Of a DNA stretch of 64,000 nt, positions 1 through 37,657 are shown in pieces. The position numbers and the translations under genes are program-made. Positions within the stretch are counted from its first letter, which is position 1; every line of letters starts with the position of its first letter. The notes under the pieces are model-generated. The model worked only from the letters and a program-made list of their open reading frames with translations, was not told the DNA's origin and made no database searches. Source of the DNA: Adiantum capillus-veneris (Eukaryota; Streptophyta; Polypodiopsida; Polypodiales; Pteridaceae); the NCBI GenBank assembly GCA_014529385.2, contig CM043971.1, positions 25,024,769 through 25,088,768 on the forward strand, in the 5' to 3' direction.

Positions 1-95
1 GAGCACATCTTCTCCAACTTGCAGAGGATGGATATGTGATCAGACCAGCCTATATGGACACTCATTCAACCTATGGGATACGACGTGCATCTTGG
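1..95 (+). mobile_element. LINE ORF2 C-terminal fragment
   Basis: From base 6 the plus strand reads HLLQLAEDGYVIRPAYMDTH. This matches the segment just before the C-terminal zinc knuckle of the LINE at 5454-10645 and of the copy at 3221-4110. A 2-base insertion at about position 4 breaks the frame. The fragment ends near 95, where an oppositely oriented piece of the same family begins, so this is an inverted junction of two fragments. It is non-functional. Confidence 0.75.
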
Positions 96-585
96 TTCAA
101 AAACAATTGATATAAATCCTACTCTAGTCGAGCTAGAAATGTCCTCTTCTTCCATCGTACCAAACGCCGAGAAGCAATCCGTTACTGCCTGTGAGTGGTG
201 ACTTCTAGAAGTTCCTCCCTCTGAAGTCAAGCTCTGCTCTCTACACTCCTCATCATATCAGCTATTTTGGGATATGCTCCTAGAATGTCGTCGCTGCCCA
301 GGCTCACTGTGTGGGTATGCCTCTACTGTTGCATCCTGCAATGTCTCTATCAATGAGCTCCTCTAGAGGTCTCCCCGGATCCTCTGTGCATAAGCGTTTG
401 TAGATACCGTCTATGTAGACAGAATCAATCTGCGAAGTAAAAATGTATCGGGTATGCGTAGATGTCTGTGCCAGTCAAGCTTTGCTGAACTAGAATGAGA
501 CGGTAAATGTGAGGAGGGCATGATCTATTGCTGCCCTGATAGGCCTGGGCCTGATTGTAAAGTCTTGAGCCACATGTAGTGGAGA
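96..585 (-). mobile_element. LINE fragment, endonuclease-to-RT linker region
   Basis: On the minus strand this stretch is similar at the nucleotide level to 7920-8400 of the near full-length LINE. Shared landmarks include the 'ctcctcatcatatcagctattttgggatatgc' region at about 247-278 and the 'gcatgatctattgctgccctgataggcctg' region at about 519-548. It covers the end of the endonuclease domain and the linker to the reverse transcriptase. No long open frame remains. It abuts the hAT remnant on its right. Confidence 0.65.
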
Positions 586-589
586 GTAG

Positions 590-1600
590 TAGGCATTCCA
601 CCTGGCGACACACAAGGAGTTGATTTCTTCGCGTTCATCCTCATTTGCCACAAGCTTGTCAAGCTTCTCAATCATTTGATCCATGGCTTTGTAGACTTTG
701 CCTATGCATGGCTGCATGACATCAATGACATGAAGCAGGTGGACAATGGGCTTCACCATAGCATCAAGTGTCTTCACCTTCTCCCACCATTTGGTATTGT
801 CGGCCTTGGGTCTATACTCTTTGCTAGCCGCTGTGGAAGACTCTGGCATGCAGTTGTACTCATCAATAAGAAATAGCCCTCAGTGCTCCACAAGTGGACC
901 AGCGGCCAAGCATCAAGAAGTTGTAGACAAAGATGGTTTCTGAATGCTTCAAGAGAGAGACGGCTCTGCTTTGAGAACCCATGCCTCACCTTTTGGTGGT
1001 TGAGGACAAAGGAGACCAAATGGTTGGCCTCATCAACAGTAAGAGCAATCCATGACAATGCCCCTATGTCCTTGAGACGGTTGTTGAGGCCATGTGCCAT
1101 GCAAAATGAGAAGGTGATGTGTGGGTACACGCGCTCGATTATAGCCCCAATTGCCCTATTTGATGCCTATCCTTCTGCAACCATGCCCACCACATTCTTG
1201 GGCTAAGCACGTCAGCGCCTTTCCATTGCTGGATGCATCATGAGAGTCGATGTAGTACATCTTTCTTCGAGAATAGGCCACCACGCCATGGATAGAACCC
1301 TTGTGGTTGTCACTCCATCCATCAATAATGAGGGAAACCCCATTGGTAGCCCATAATTTCTTGGTTCTCTCTGCGGGTTGAACTACACTTCACTTCTCTC
1401 TATCAAGCAAGGTTGTATGGAGTGTTTTCGATGATGGGGGCACAGAAGAGGGCCTACACACCTCAATTTTTGTAACTGTGGCCCAAGAGTACGGAGACCT
1501 ATTACAAATAGAGTAATCCAATCTATATGCAATCAAAGAGGCTTTGCAATGTTGCATAGAGTTCAAAGTTTTGCACTCACTGAGCCGCATGAAAGGCTTA
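590..1600 (-). pseudogene. hAT-family transposase remnant (DUF659 type)
   Basis: This is a minus-strand decayed transposase read from about 1590 down to 590. In order it shows an N-terminal piece (CNRSPYSWATVTKIEV), a DUF659-like catalytic block around 1230-1390 (WATNGVSLIIDGWSDNHKGS, then YYIDSHDASS), a second block at 1000-1130 (CMAHGLNNRLKDIGA, then VDEANHLVSFVLNH), and a downstream block at 600-830 (NTKWWEKVKTLDAMVKPIVH, then CVARWNAYYSPLHVAQDF). The fragments lie in different frames and are separated by stops and frameshifts. The order and spacing match plant hAT transposases. The dimerisation domain is missing where LINE sequence starts at about 585. A BED finger was not proven. Confidence 0.75.
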
Positions 1601-3140
1601 GTGCATGACCGACCTATCCGCCTCTTCCTTCAATCTTGGATTCCAATTCTTATTGAGGGTGGATTGGTGACAGGGACATTGCTAGAAAATCTTACCACTA
1701 AGTATTAGGTTGTCTTCATGGCGCAGAATGATTTGTTTTTATCTTCTTCATCAAATTAAGGTGGATTTTCTTCAGTTGACCGAGTAGAACCCTTGAATGG
1801 TCTTCACCTAGGAGGTCTTCAAGACTTAACCCCCATATCTAGCCTTGATTTGAGGCAATCTTGTATCTTAGATTGCCCTAGGATTTTATCTTTTGGTGAT
1901 ACCATTTATTGTGTTCTCTCTGCATTATTCTGATGTCATTCTACCTTGGGGTCTGTGCCCTTGAGGTGATTTTAATAGAAAGATTTTCTTTTTTGGAAAA
2001 AAAAAGAACCCTTGAATGGTTGTAATAGGCTTGCATGAAAAGCATTTTGTATCTTCTAATGAAATGGAAGACTTTTCTTCATGCGCAAGTCAAAGAGCTT
2101 CTTCATAAGGTACATTTTTTTAGTACCTGTCTGTTTTTGATACGTATTGCACAAGTGACACCAAAGAAACTTTGTGATCTTCTCATTGATGAGTTAAAAG
2201 TAACTGGATCGTAATTTTTGCTAACGCATCCGACTCTAGCTAATCCTCGTCAGACATGGCAGCCAGATGAGTTGCTAAATTTTTAGATGCTTCTTTTGGA
2301 CAAGAACATCTTGGATATGCTCTTTCCAAAACGATTAATTGCTACCATTGGAATTCTAGATGTTTAATAGTTCTCTGTATTACATAGACGCTGCCATATT
2401 TAAGCACAAGACAATGGCAAGCTCACAAGAAAAAACTGGCACAACCACAAAAAACAATGAGATAGACTATTAGAAGAATCTGACAACATTCTGGCATAAA
2501 TATCAAAAATAGCAGCCATAAACTATGAAAAAATTGACAATGTATGTAAATTGGGTATAGAGTGAATCAAATTGATGCAAACAAATTGCCAAGCTGACAT
2601 GGCTAATGAGCACCCAAACCCATCTATACACGTCATACGGCGAGGCAGCGATATAGGGATCTTCAACAACCTAATCAACCTGACATTGGGTAACGTGGAA
2701 CCTAGTGCTCGGGCTCAGGAAACGTAATAACAACCCTCACAAAGGCTGAAGATCAATACAGTTTCAAACTGCGGTAGAATGCCAAATAGTAGGCACCACA
2801 TGACCATACAAAAGCAATATCTTGGGGTCATTAAAATGAGCATGTAAGAAACTTGAAGCTTTGCTAATAAACAATCGCATGTAATTCTCTCGAACAAGCG
2901 CCAAAATCGAGTAAGCAACTGTCAACTTGATCTGTGAAAGCTCCTACCTCAACCAAATACAGTTGCAATCAATGCATAAGAAACATTACAATAATAAACA
3001 CATAAGATGACAGTAGTGCATCAAATCAGCCCTTCATATATCTCTTCTTCTCCGCTTTCCTCTCCAGATTTGTGTAGGCTTCACGCAACTAGTGGCTTCT
3101 TCACCACTTTCAATAATTGATTTTCTTATCATCACTAATG
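1601..3140. other. Non-coding stretch, no gene recognised
   Basis: There is no ORF of convincing composition here. On the minus strand 2050-2200 reads FLWCHLCNTYQKQTGTKK, which loosely resembles a BED-type zinc finger and could be the N-terminus of the hAT relic to the left, but the intervening sequence is not coding. The stretch at 1960-2010 ends in an A-rich run. I searched here for N-terminal exons of the permease gene that begins at 4239 and found none. Confidence 0.4.

Positions 3141-3142
<2 letters not shown>

Positions 3143-3220
<78 letters not shown>
3143..3220. repeat. (AT)n-(AG)n compound microsatellite
   Basis: About 26 AT units run directly into about 13 AG units. The AG tract touches the 3' end of the minus-strand LINE copy that starts at 3221. 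On the LINE's sense strand it is a (CT)n tail. Confidence 0.95.
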
Positions 3221-3221
<1 letters not shown>

Positions 3222-4109
3222 TGAAATGAAATGTTATATTAACGTCTTTAAAAGGCCAAAATGACCTATGAGACCAAACTGTTACAAAATTGTGAATCTG
3301 ATACCATGTCTGGGTACAAAAAGACTAGAACAAAAATACTACTACTAGAATCCATCCTCATCTGCACTCTGGATGTCGAGAGAGTATGTCTCGAATCCTC
3401 TACTGTAGTCTCCGTCGATGCTGTGTAGCCCCTCTCCTCAATCGTGGCGGTCTGGATTTCCATAGCTCTAGTGCTCGGTCCATGAGAGTGCCGGTAGTGG
3501 TCGAATGAGTGTGGGCTGAGCTCTACAGTGATGGCTGCTCCTCTGGCTGTCCCATATCTAGTGAAAAGAAATCTGTAATTCGTCTCTGGGACTGTCTCTC
3601 TCTAGCTCTCCCCAACAAAGTATCTCTATATCTGTGTAACTCAAGTAGATATAGCCCAAGACATCTCTCATCCTCATAACTCATGACCCTAGAGAAAGGA
3701 CCCGAACCCTCTCTGAATATGCAGTGGAAGCGGCCCCGAATCTCATAGTACACTGTGCAATGACATATGTAATGTAGCTTTGTCTCTGGCTCTAGCTGGC
3801 ATAAGCGGCATATCCTGTTGTCTACTAGTATCCCTCTGAATCTACCAGTCTCAATCTCCAGCTGATGTGAGGATGTGCGTATCTGACCAATGGCACACCG
3901 CAAACCATGAGACATATGTGTATCCATGTAGCTGGGTCGCATCACAAAGCCATCTCCTGTGAGGTTGAGAAGATGCTCTCTATAGAAAGCCATCTTCGTG
4001 CCCAACTCTTGTGGCGGCTCTATCCATGTCCTCCTGGTATCCAGCTGGATCAGGTCCTGACGAATGAGTCTAGTAATCTCCACCCGTGTAAGAGACATCG
4101 AGGGTGTCT

Positions 4110-4110
<1 letters not shown>
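3221..4110 (-). mobile_element. 5'-truncated LINE copy with zinc-knuckle C-terminus
   Basis: This is a minus-strand LINE 3' end. The 191-codon open frame at 3523-4098 carries the ORF2 C-terminus, including the zinc knuckle CRLCQLEPETKLHYICHC and a basic tail. The 3' UTR ends in 'aacatttcatttcat' followed by (CT)n on the sense strand. It is close in sequence to 5454-6250 of the long copy but is truncated on its 5' side at about 4110, where a pure (GA)n tract begins on the plus strand. It lies just upstream of the first recognisable permease exon. Confidence 0.85.

Positions 4111-4186
<76 letters not shown>
4111..4186. repeat. (GA)n microsatellite
   Basis: An uninterrupted tract of about 37 GA units lies between the 5' truncation point of the LINE at 3221-4110 and unique intronic sequence leading to the permease exon at 4239. 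Confidence 0.97.
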
Positions 4187-4189
<3 letters not shown>

Positions 4190-4238
4190 TGGGAAGCTCA
4201 GATTGCATCTTGAGAAATCATTTTTTGACCTCTAACAG

Positions 4239-30731
<26,493 letters not shown>

Positions 30732-31433
30732 CAAAGTTTCCATCTTGACTTCAATATGGAAGAAGGATCAACAAGATAAGGTAGCCTATCTTCTTTAATT
30801 AGTGCATTATCTACACACTAAAAGGTAAAGACAATCAGCAGTTAGTAATTGCCACCAAATGTTCATGATTGAAAAAGCTGGCCATACATACTCTCAAGAA
30901 ATCATTTTCTCAGCCATACACAGTTACTTTCTATAATTTGTGCTGAAGGAGACCTCGAAAAGTTGGGTTTTACTATTTTGTCACTAATTTTCTCTAAACC
31001 TATGTGAAATTTTTACTCTTGCTATCAACGGGAATTTTTAAATCTTAAAGCGGCATGACTTAAAGCGGAGACTTGAATATTGCTCTCTCAATCTGAAAAT
31101 TATGCATGTGACTTGAATTTTCTTTGTACATTAGTCCCTAAAAGTTACAAGCTAAAGAAAATCTATGACCTAGGTGGTTGGGGACAACCAAGCTTGTAGC
31201 CTAAAAGTCTTAAATGTATCTGATGCCGTTTGAGTTTCGAGGCAGTACCCTTAAGAACGACATATTTCTAATGTAACCAAGATCATGTCATCTCTCCCCC
31301 CCCGCCCCCCCGCCCCAAACCCCCCAACCACCGCAACACAGACACACCAAATAAGCTCTCCCTACATGCATTTCTCTCCCTCAATTGATAGATAGATCTT
31401 TGAGGTCTCTTGGGATTGTCCTTACGACATTGA

Positions 31434-31437
<4 letters not shown>
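30732..31437. other. Permease 3' flank and a dispersed repeat
   Basis: The probable 3' UTR follows the stop at 30731; no poly-A signal was assigned. From 31060 to 31290 the sequence matches 35490-35714 (shared 'ctctctcaatctg', 'ttatgcatg' and 'cttaaatgtatctgat' blocks), marking a dispersed repeat of about 230 bp. A C-rich stretch lies at 31298-31330. Confidence 0.55.

Positions 31438-31510
<73 letters not shown>
31438..31510. repeat. (CT)n-(CA)n compound microsatellite
   Basis: About 22 CT units are followed by about 14 CA units. Confidence 0.95.
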
Positions 31511-31512
<2 letters not shown>

Positions 31513-31789
31513 CCTCCCTCTCTCCCTCGAAAAAGGTAATTTCATGAACTTCAAGGTTTTTCAAATGTCCTTGAATTGTCAATGACATCCATTGACATTA
31601 ATGGCTCACCAACATTCAATGCAGGCCAGCAATATTTTCTTGTCTGAAAAAGATTTTAAGCCCATAAGCATTAGGCTATTTTTGACAAATGTGGAACTAG
31701 GGCTTAATGTTGGACACATGTAGTAGATCAATCAAATACTTTACTTTGCCATTTGTCAACAAGAACGCATTTTTTGTATCCACAATAGA

Positions 31790-32110
31790 AAGCATTTTAT
31801 TGTTCAACCCCAATTTCCATATAACGATGATTATGCAAGGTTTGCATGTCTTGCAACCATTCACCATGGTTGATCATGTGATTTGATGCACCTAAATCCA
31901 CATACCATACATTATCACCACATTTAGATGCATTTGCAAGCATCATGTTCTCCACATGTTGCAAAGAAACAATCTCTCCCCCTTATCCACACTACTATTG
32001 GTACTTGCAAAGTTGTTTTGATTTTTTCTTTGTGGGCAATCACGCTCGAAGTGGTCTTGACTAGTTTATGCTTTTACAATAAGTGGCATCATTGTAAATG
32101 TTGCTATGGG
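31790..32110 (-). pseudogene. Ty1/copia gag-knuckle and protease fragment
   Basis: On the minus strand it reads DHFERDCPQRKNQNNFA (end of a gag zinc knuckle) and then DNVWYVDLGASNHMINHGEW, a copia protease active-site region with D-L-G in place of D-S-G. A second, diverged copy is at 44282-44520, in both cases joined to the same PPR fragment. Confidence 0.75.
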
Positions 32111-32124
32111 CCAACAAATTTATG

Positions 32125-32400
32125 AAGGGAGTATTAAGTCATAGGTAGCTATGAAAGTTGTTGTCTTTGCCAATGCTTTGGTTAAAATGTATGCTTTTCA
32201 TCTCATGCAAAGTGAGGAACTATTTCCAAAATGGAGGTCACTTGTGCTTACTTAAAGGCATGTGGCATTATGCAAGTTCCTGACATGGGTAAACAAATTC
32301 ATGATGAGATTGGCCATTAAGCCAGTGAGGACAATCCCATAGATTGTGTAAATGTTGCAAAGTTCCTTCCTTCTCGTAGGAAACATTCATCTCTTACGTG
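32125..32400 (+). pseudogene. PPR-protein fragment
   Basis: The plus strand reads VVVFANALVKMYA, then in another frame VTCAYLKACGIMQVPDMGKQ followed by IHDEIGH and a stop. These are degenerate pentatricopeptide-repeat motifs of the organelle RNA-editing type. Their consensus here (LKACG, GKQIHDEI) is reminiscent of fern and lycophyte PPR proteins. It is non-coding now, and was probably captured or joined by rearrangement, as a similar block is at 44525-44830. Confidence 0.65.
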
Positions 32401-32644
32401 GTGTTAACCTTAGATATATTTTCAGTTAAGTGTTGGTGGTTTATGTAAAGTTTCAAACAGCTTCTGTGCAGGCAATTTCTATGCAATCAATTGCAGTTCA
32501 GTTCAAGCAATCGCAGTATGCTATTGCAGACAGTTTTTGTATCCTGAAAGTATGCAAGTTATGTAGTACACAACTTTATGCAGTTTTCTAAAGGTTATTT
32601 TAGTATGTGACCATTGTTGTTTGCTATCGCTTTGATATTTATTT

Positions 32645-33550
32645 ATGGCGACAAAGAAGAAAAAGAAAAAGAAAAAGTGCTCTCTTTATCAAAAACATGG
32701 GCACTATGCAAAGCGATGTCGTTACATGTGTATGCCTTGTAAAAAAGAGGAGCTTTGTGTCAAGTATTGCATGCCAAAGTTGTCCGAAGAGTTGTATCGG
32801 ATTATGCAAAGTTTCAAGATGCATCATGTCATCAGGACATGTGTGATGCTCAAGAGGATTTGGATTGGTTTTTTGATATTCTTGATGATGCACTCAAGTG
32901 GCATAGTAGTCGTGTCGGTAAGAAGAGGAGGTCATGCTCTACGGCTCGACAAATATCAAGGTTGCAAGAAGCGTGTGAATGTATTTCAGAGAAGTATGAA
33001 GATGAGTTTGATGATTATCTCACTGATGATGATTCTCAATGGTGTTTTCAACAACCTATTATTGTTTCCAACATAAAACATCCTCAAGTTGTCAGTTTTC
33101 AGTTACCAATAGTATTTCGGGCACCTACAGTTTCAAAATCTGAATTTTCAAAGCTTGAATTTGATTTTGATGTTCTTGATGAATATGGGATCAAAGTTGT
33201 AGATATATAGATTACTGAAGAAAAGGAGTTGGCTAAAGAAAGAGATATTGTTCAAAGCAAGGAGATGAAGTCCAAAAGATGATGGAGGAAGAAGGAGGAA
33301 GTCAAGAGAAATTCAAGAACCAAGAGAGCCAAGAGGATTGCCAACTATCCCCAAACCTCACATCAAAGAGACTCACCTCTTTGCAGGAAAAGAATGAAAG
33401 TTACCCAAAAGAAGAATTGTTGATTGAGAAGAAGGAAATGCAAGTGGGGGTGAGCCAGAGAAGCCACCAATATCCCATACAAACCCATATACCAGCATTG
33501 GACATCAATCTTGAAGAGGTTGATATTCAGGGAAAGATTAGATTATAATT
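32645..33550 (+). CDS. Unidentified ORF region
   Basis: Three overlapping open stretches occur: 32645-33076 (Lys-rich start, then CSLYQKHGHYAKRCRYMCMP, a possible Cys/His knuckle), 32755-33210 (151 codons; MCDAQEDLDWFFDILDDALK, an acidic second half, ends VVDI) and 33279-33548. The 32755-33210 frame has protein-like composition with acidic stretches and no low complexity, and seems the better candidate for the central part. A frameshift between frames near 32740 would be needed to join the knuckle to it. No homologous family was recognised. It could be a retroelement gag-like product or a pseudogene. Confidence 0.35.
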
Positions 33551-34920
33551 TAATGAAGTGGAATGAAGAAGGAGAGGATTGACGCCTTGTGCAATGTCGA
33601 ATTCCTTTTTTTCATGCTTTAGAAACTGAAGACATGTATATAGGCATGCATTCATCAAAAGAAAGCCATGCAAAATCGACTGCTATTGTATTTTTCACGG
33701 ATAGAATCCTCATAATTCTACAAAAAGACGAAAAGTTTTAGATACTTTACTTGTAAAAATTGTTGGTTACACAAAATTCTGAAGGATTCAATTGTGTCAT
33801 TGATGAAAGGGTACGCACATGTACAAGAAATTAGTCGTTCCTACACTTTAGTCAATGAGACGTGAAGATTCTTTCGCAACGTCAAAATCCTTGCAAAAAG
33901 GATCGAGCATGTAGTTGATTGCAATGATGTTTATTTTAAAGACTAAATCACTATTGGTAAAATGTCCACATGTGCAGAAAGAGCTCCCAACGGTTTGCGC
34001 CTTGTTTTTCGGCGTGGGTGTCATGTGCTTACCCTTTGAACAAAGTATCATGCACACACGAGCTGCTTCTTGTGTAGGCACTTTTCGCCATCTTTACATT
34101 GGCTATTTAATTCAATTTTACTTAATAGCAATCTAAATATCGGCCAGCTATGTTACCCGTAGGTGGAGCTGATCATGGGAGCCAGTCACGACGCTTTTTT
34201 TTTGGGGGGGAGGGGGGGGGGGGGGAGAGGGGATTTTTTTGAGTGATGAAAGGCAGGGTGTGGCACGCTTTGTTGTATACACATCAAGGGGCTAAATACT
34301 TCTACTTAGCAAAGTCTTCGTAGGGATGTTGTCAATGAAGGCTGAGTTGATCCCTTATTAAGAAAATATGAATGAAAATAATTTCTCGGCCTCTCCACTT
34401 TATGCACATCTTGGAAATTCCAAGGAGTCTAAGAGAGCAAAGGACCACTTGTAGGCAATATTGTTCTAAAGTATTTTGGCCTACATTATATGAGAAAAGA
34501 GTTACTTACATGGCCCAAAAGAAGTCCTTGAGATCAGCCATCAAGCGTGGCTTATACAATAGGTCAACCAGATCTACCAGACCACATCACCAGCAAACCG
34601 AGTAAAGAACTGGTTGATCACCACGTGCGACCATCAAAGCCGGGTAGAACTTCAGTACTCTTTAAAAGGGTGCAATGTATCGATGTGATTACAAATCAAA
34701 GTCCACATCACAAAGTAAGTAATGAAAAAAGTTCATGGCACAATCCTTGTAACTAGTCATTCATCTCTAGGGTACCACTTCATATTGGTAAATCAAAGCT
34801 CAATAGCTGGCCCAATGGGAACCACAACGGGAGGCCCTTCTATAAGTAGAGAAAGGGATCGTTGGGTCACAATAAGTTTTGGACAAATTCTCACAATAAT
34901 TCTCACATTGTGACTTACCT
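33551..34920. other. No gene recognised; poly-G tract
   Basis: A T-run followed by a G-rich stretch (34194-34232) is the only strong compositional feature. Short open frames on both strands have no recognisable domains. Confidence 0.5.
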
Positions 34921-35053
34921 CAACATCATGAGCTTCGGTGAGGAAGGCACTGCATACCTAGCTAGGTATGATTTGGGGTAGGGGATCGCCGGCCCGGTGG
35001 GGGGGGCGGTGGTCCCCTACCCGGTGCCTCTCGAGCAGAAGCTCATGATGTTG
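34921..35053. repeat. Foldback hairpin with nested palindromes
   Basis: The arms CAACATCATGAGCTTC (34921-34936) and its perfect complement GAAGCTCATGATGTTG (35038-35053) enclose 101 bases. Pairing continues imperfectly inward. The interior holds a perfect 18-base palindrome (34953-34970) and a GC-rich stem (about 34975-34990 with 35005-35022). It could be a foldback/MITE-type element or a small-RNA precursor. Neither is proven. Confidence 0.7.
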
Positions 35054-35489
35054 TGCATTGTATGAAAAACATTGTAAAAAACTCCGTTTTCCTACATGAG
35101 AAAATTTCTAAATCTTCTTGTGGGTGGAGCAAGGGGTTCCAAGGTTGAGGGCCTCATAAGCATTTTGTTTGCATGGGCTAAGGAGAAGAAGAAGGGGAAG
35201 GGAGGGAACGCTCTCTAGCAAGCTCGACTCTTGCCCTTCACACCTGCACCAAACAGCAAAAGCTTGGCCTCTATGGATTTGCGCCAACAAGCGCTCCAAC
35301 TTTCGATTGTGGTGCATCTTGAGCCAAACAAACCCTCTTTCTCTCTCACCTACATCAAGGCGGTCATGGCGAGGTCGGGGAGTTTCTCCCACCACTCCCA
35401 GCTCGTAGTTCGCCCAACAATCTGAGGTTCTGCAGCAATTGAAGGTGAATCTCACTGCAAATGATCTCGCCTCTCAACACTAGTTTGGT
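35054..35489. other. No gene recognised
   Basis: A 115-codon minus-strand open frame (35108-35455) has no recognisable domain and is not supported by a conserved motif. Confidence 0.4.
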
Positions 35490-35714
35490 ACTAGATTTTT
35501 CTTGCTTTGGTTATAACTTACTTGAGACTCTACTCTCTCAATCTGTAAGTTATGCATGCTACGTCAATTTTCTTTGGACATTAATTCACAAGGTATAGAA
35601 AATTCATGATCTACTAGTTTGTTGGGGGCACACCAAGCTTGTATCTTAAAAGCCTTAAATGTATCTAATCTTTGCCATTTGGGTTTTCTGTACCTAGTAA
35701 ACATAACCAAGATA
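35490..35714. repeat. Second copy of dispersed repeat (see 31060-31290)
   Basis: It shares ordered blocks with 31060-31290 ('gttatgcatg', 'aattttctttg', 'taaatgtatct', 'aaccaagat') and ends where the truncated LTR of element C begins. Confidence 0.6.
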
Positions 35715-37241
35715 AGTGCATCTAGACCAATCTCAACAGGAGACCAAAAGAAGAAATGGTTGCATCTCAATAGGGGTCCAAAAGGAGACGGTCTATCAAA
35801 GAGCAATGTGTAATAAGTGCTTCTAAACTTATCTCAACAGGGGACAAAGAGGAGAGATGGTTACATCTCAATAGGGGTCCAAAACAAGGTAGTCTATCAA
35901 AGAGCAATGTGCATCTAATGGAGCTTAAAAGACCTTAGGGTTAGATTCATTAAAGACCTCCAAAGGTTAGTGTTAAAAGTCCTTAGACCTTAGGAAAGCT
36001 AAGGTTGTGTTTAAGGTGGGAACCCGGCCCAAGCTTGAGGTGTTTGTCATGCTTGGTGACTAAGGTGCTTGAGGTGCTTGTCATGCTTATACTAACTAAG
36101 ATGTTTGAGGTGCTTGTCATGCTTGATTAGGAAGGTGCTTGAGAAGCTTCCCATGCATGGGGGGTAAGGTGTTTGAGCCAAAAAGAGACCCTACAAAGGA
36201 GGGGAAATTTCCCAAAGCTAGGGGAATCTTTGACTTAACCTCCCACTCACCCAAAGGGTGCTCTTTCTCAAGGGACACGTGGACACATGCCAACCTCTCC
36301 CTATGCTTAGCCACATGGTGTGCTTGAATCCTATGGGCTGGACTAAAGAGGGGTCCGATAAGCTTCTAGTTCAATTCAACAAATATCTAGATATTTTCAA
36401 GCTCTCTCACTCAAAGAGGTAAGGAGGACACTTGACCTAATGCTACCCAAGTTGCTTGAAATGCATTATGCATGTGATTGGCTAGCCTTAGAGGGGTCCA
36501 ATGAGCTTCAAGCTTGAGAAAGCAAGGGCTATTCTTGGGGGGTATACACCTCTCACACACTCATTTTTTCATTCATTCTCACTTGGTGAAAGTAGAGTAA
36601 CTCCACCTCCTTCTCCAAGCTTGTTGAGAAGTTGAGTGCCTACACAAACACTCTTGGCTATGGAATGCAAATCCAATCAAGAGCCATGCTTTAATGCTTA
36701 AGCTTTTCATCTTCTCCATCTTCATTACTATGCTATTATGTATACTAGCAAGAAGAGTGATGATAAGTGAGGAACTATTTCTTTATTCTTCCTCTTCCCT
36801 ACCCTCATTCCCCGCTAGCTCTCTCCACCTTCGAAGGTGTTAGAGGCCTTGGGACTGAGGCCTGGGATGGTTAATGTTTTTTACGAAGTCTATATTATGC
36901 TCCTGATGCATGAAGCTTTCCATCTTCATAGCATCACCAAGGTCATAGGGAACACAAAGATTGTATTATACCAAGTCTCTCTTGATGGAAGAATCTATAA
37001 TACGAAAGCCTATTGGCCGGAGGACCGTCTCCACATAAAATTGGTCCTCAATTGTTTTCAAGTTCTCTAAACTCTCTCTCTTGCAAAAGTATTGTTCATG
37101 CGAAGTTAACTAAGTACCATTTTTATGTTTCTACCATCAATTAAGTTCACCCGCTATGCTCACAAAGTAATCTCACAAAAATGCTCTCTTTAATTCTCAT
37201 AATTTCGCTATTCTCAAAGTTCATAGGCAATTTCCATTACA
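35715..37241 (+). mobile_element. 5' LTR of Ty3 element C, truncated at its left end
   Basis: It matches 42590-44281. It ends TTCCATTACA and is followed by a tRNA-iMet primer site (ttggtatcagagc, 37242 onwards). It contains two units of a roughly 105-bp tandem repeat (35722-35925); the 3' LTR has three. About 100 bases at its start are missing relative to the 3' LTR. Confidence 0.88.
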
Positions 37242-37657
37242 TTGGTATCAGAGCATTTGGTTTCTCTTTTCTTGCTTAAGCAGAGAGGTCCTTAAGTAGC
37301 CTATTAATGGTTGGATTTTTTAATTATATTAGGGTAAGTGGGACTGGGATCTATTATCGGTTTTGTTGATCCCACTATGTGGGATATGGTGCACACCTCG
37401 GGAGCTTTGGTCTTAATAATGGTGTCTTTTTAGACTTGCCTGCGGCTTTATCATTATTGAGCCATAAGAATTCCAAAAGGAGCTCTATCCCTCGGCAATT
37501 TTGCTATGTTAGACCCACTCCACTAGTCTCTATAATTAACCAATTCGAGTCGTGGGTGTAGATACTTAAGTAATGATTTTCAAAGGCTAAGAGGAGTAGC
37601 AAATAAGGTTTTGAATTGCCAAAGCATACACTAAGTAAACATATAAGTTTAATTAAC

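Noticed and set aside
2715-2918. Minus-strand stretch with FLHAHFNDPK in an alternative frame, loosely like TAF6
   Set aside because: Similarity is limited to a few residues with no supporting exons on either side.
35038-35058. AAGCTCATGATG-type sequence as a possible miR390 or miR172 relative
   Set aside because: Only the first seven bases agree with miR390 and the rest differs; miR172 does not match. The hairpin is kept as unnamed.
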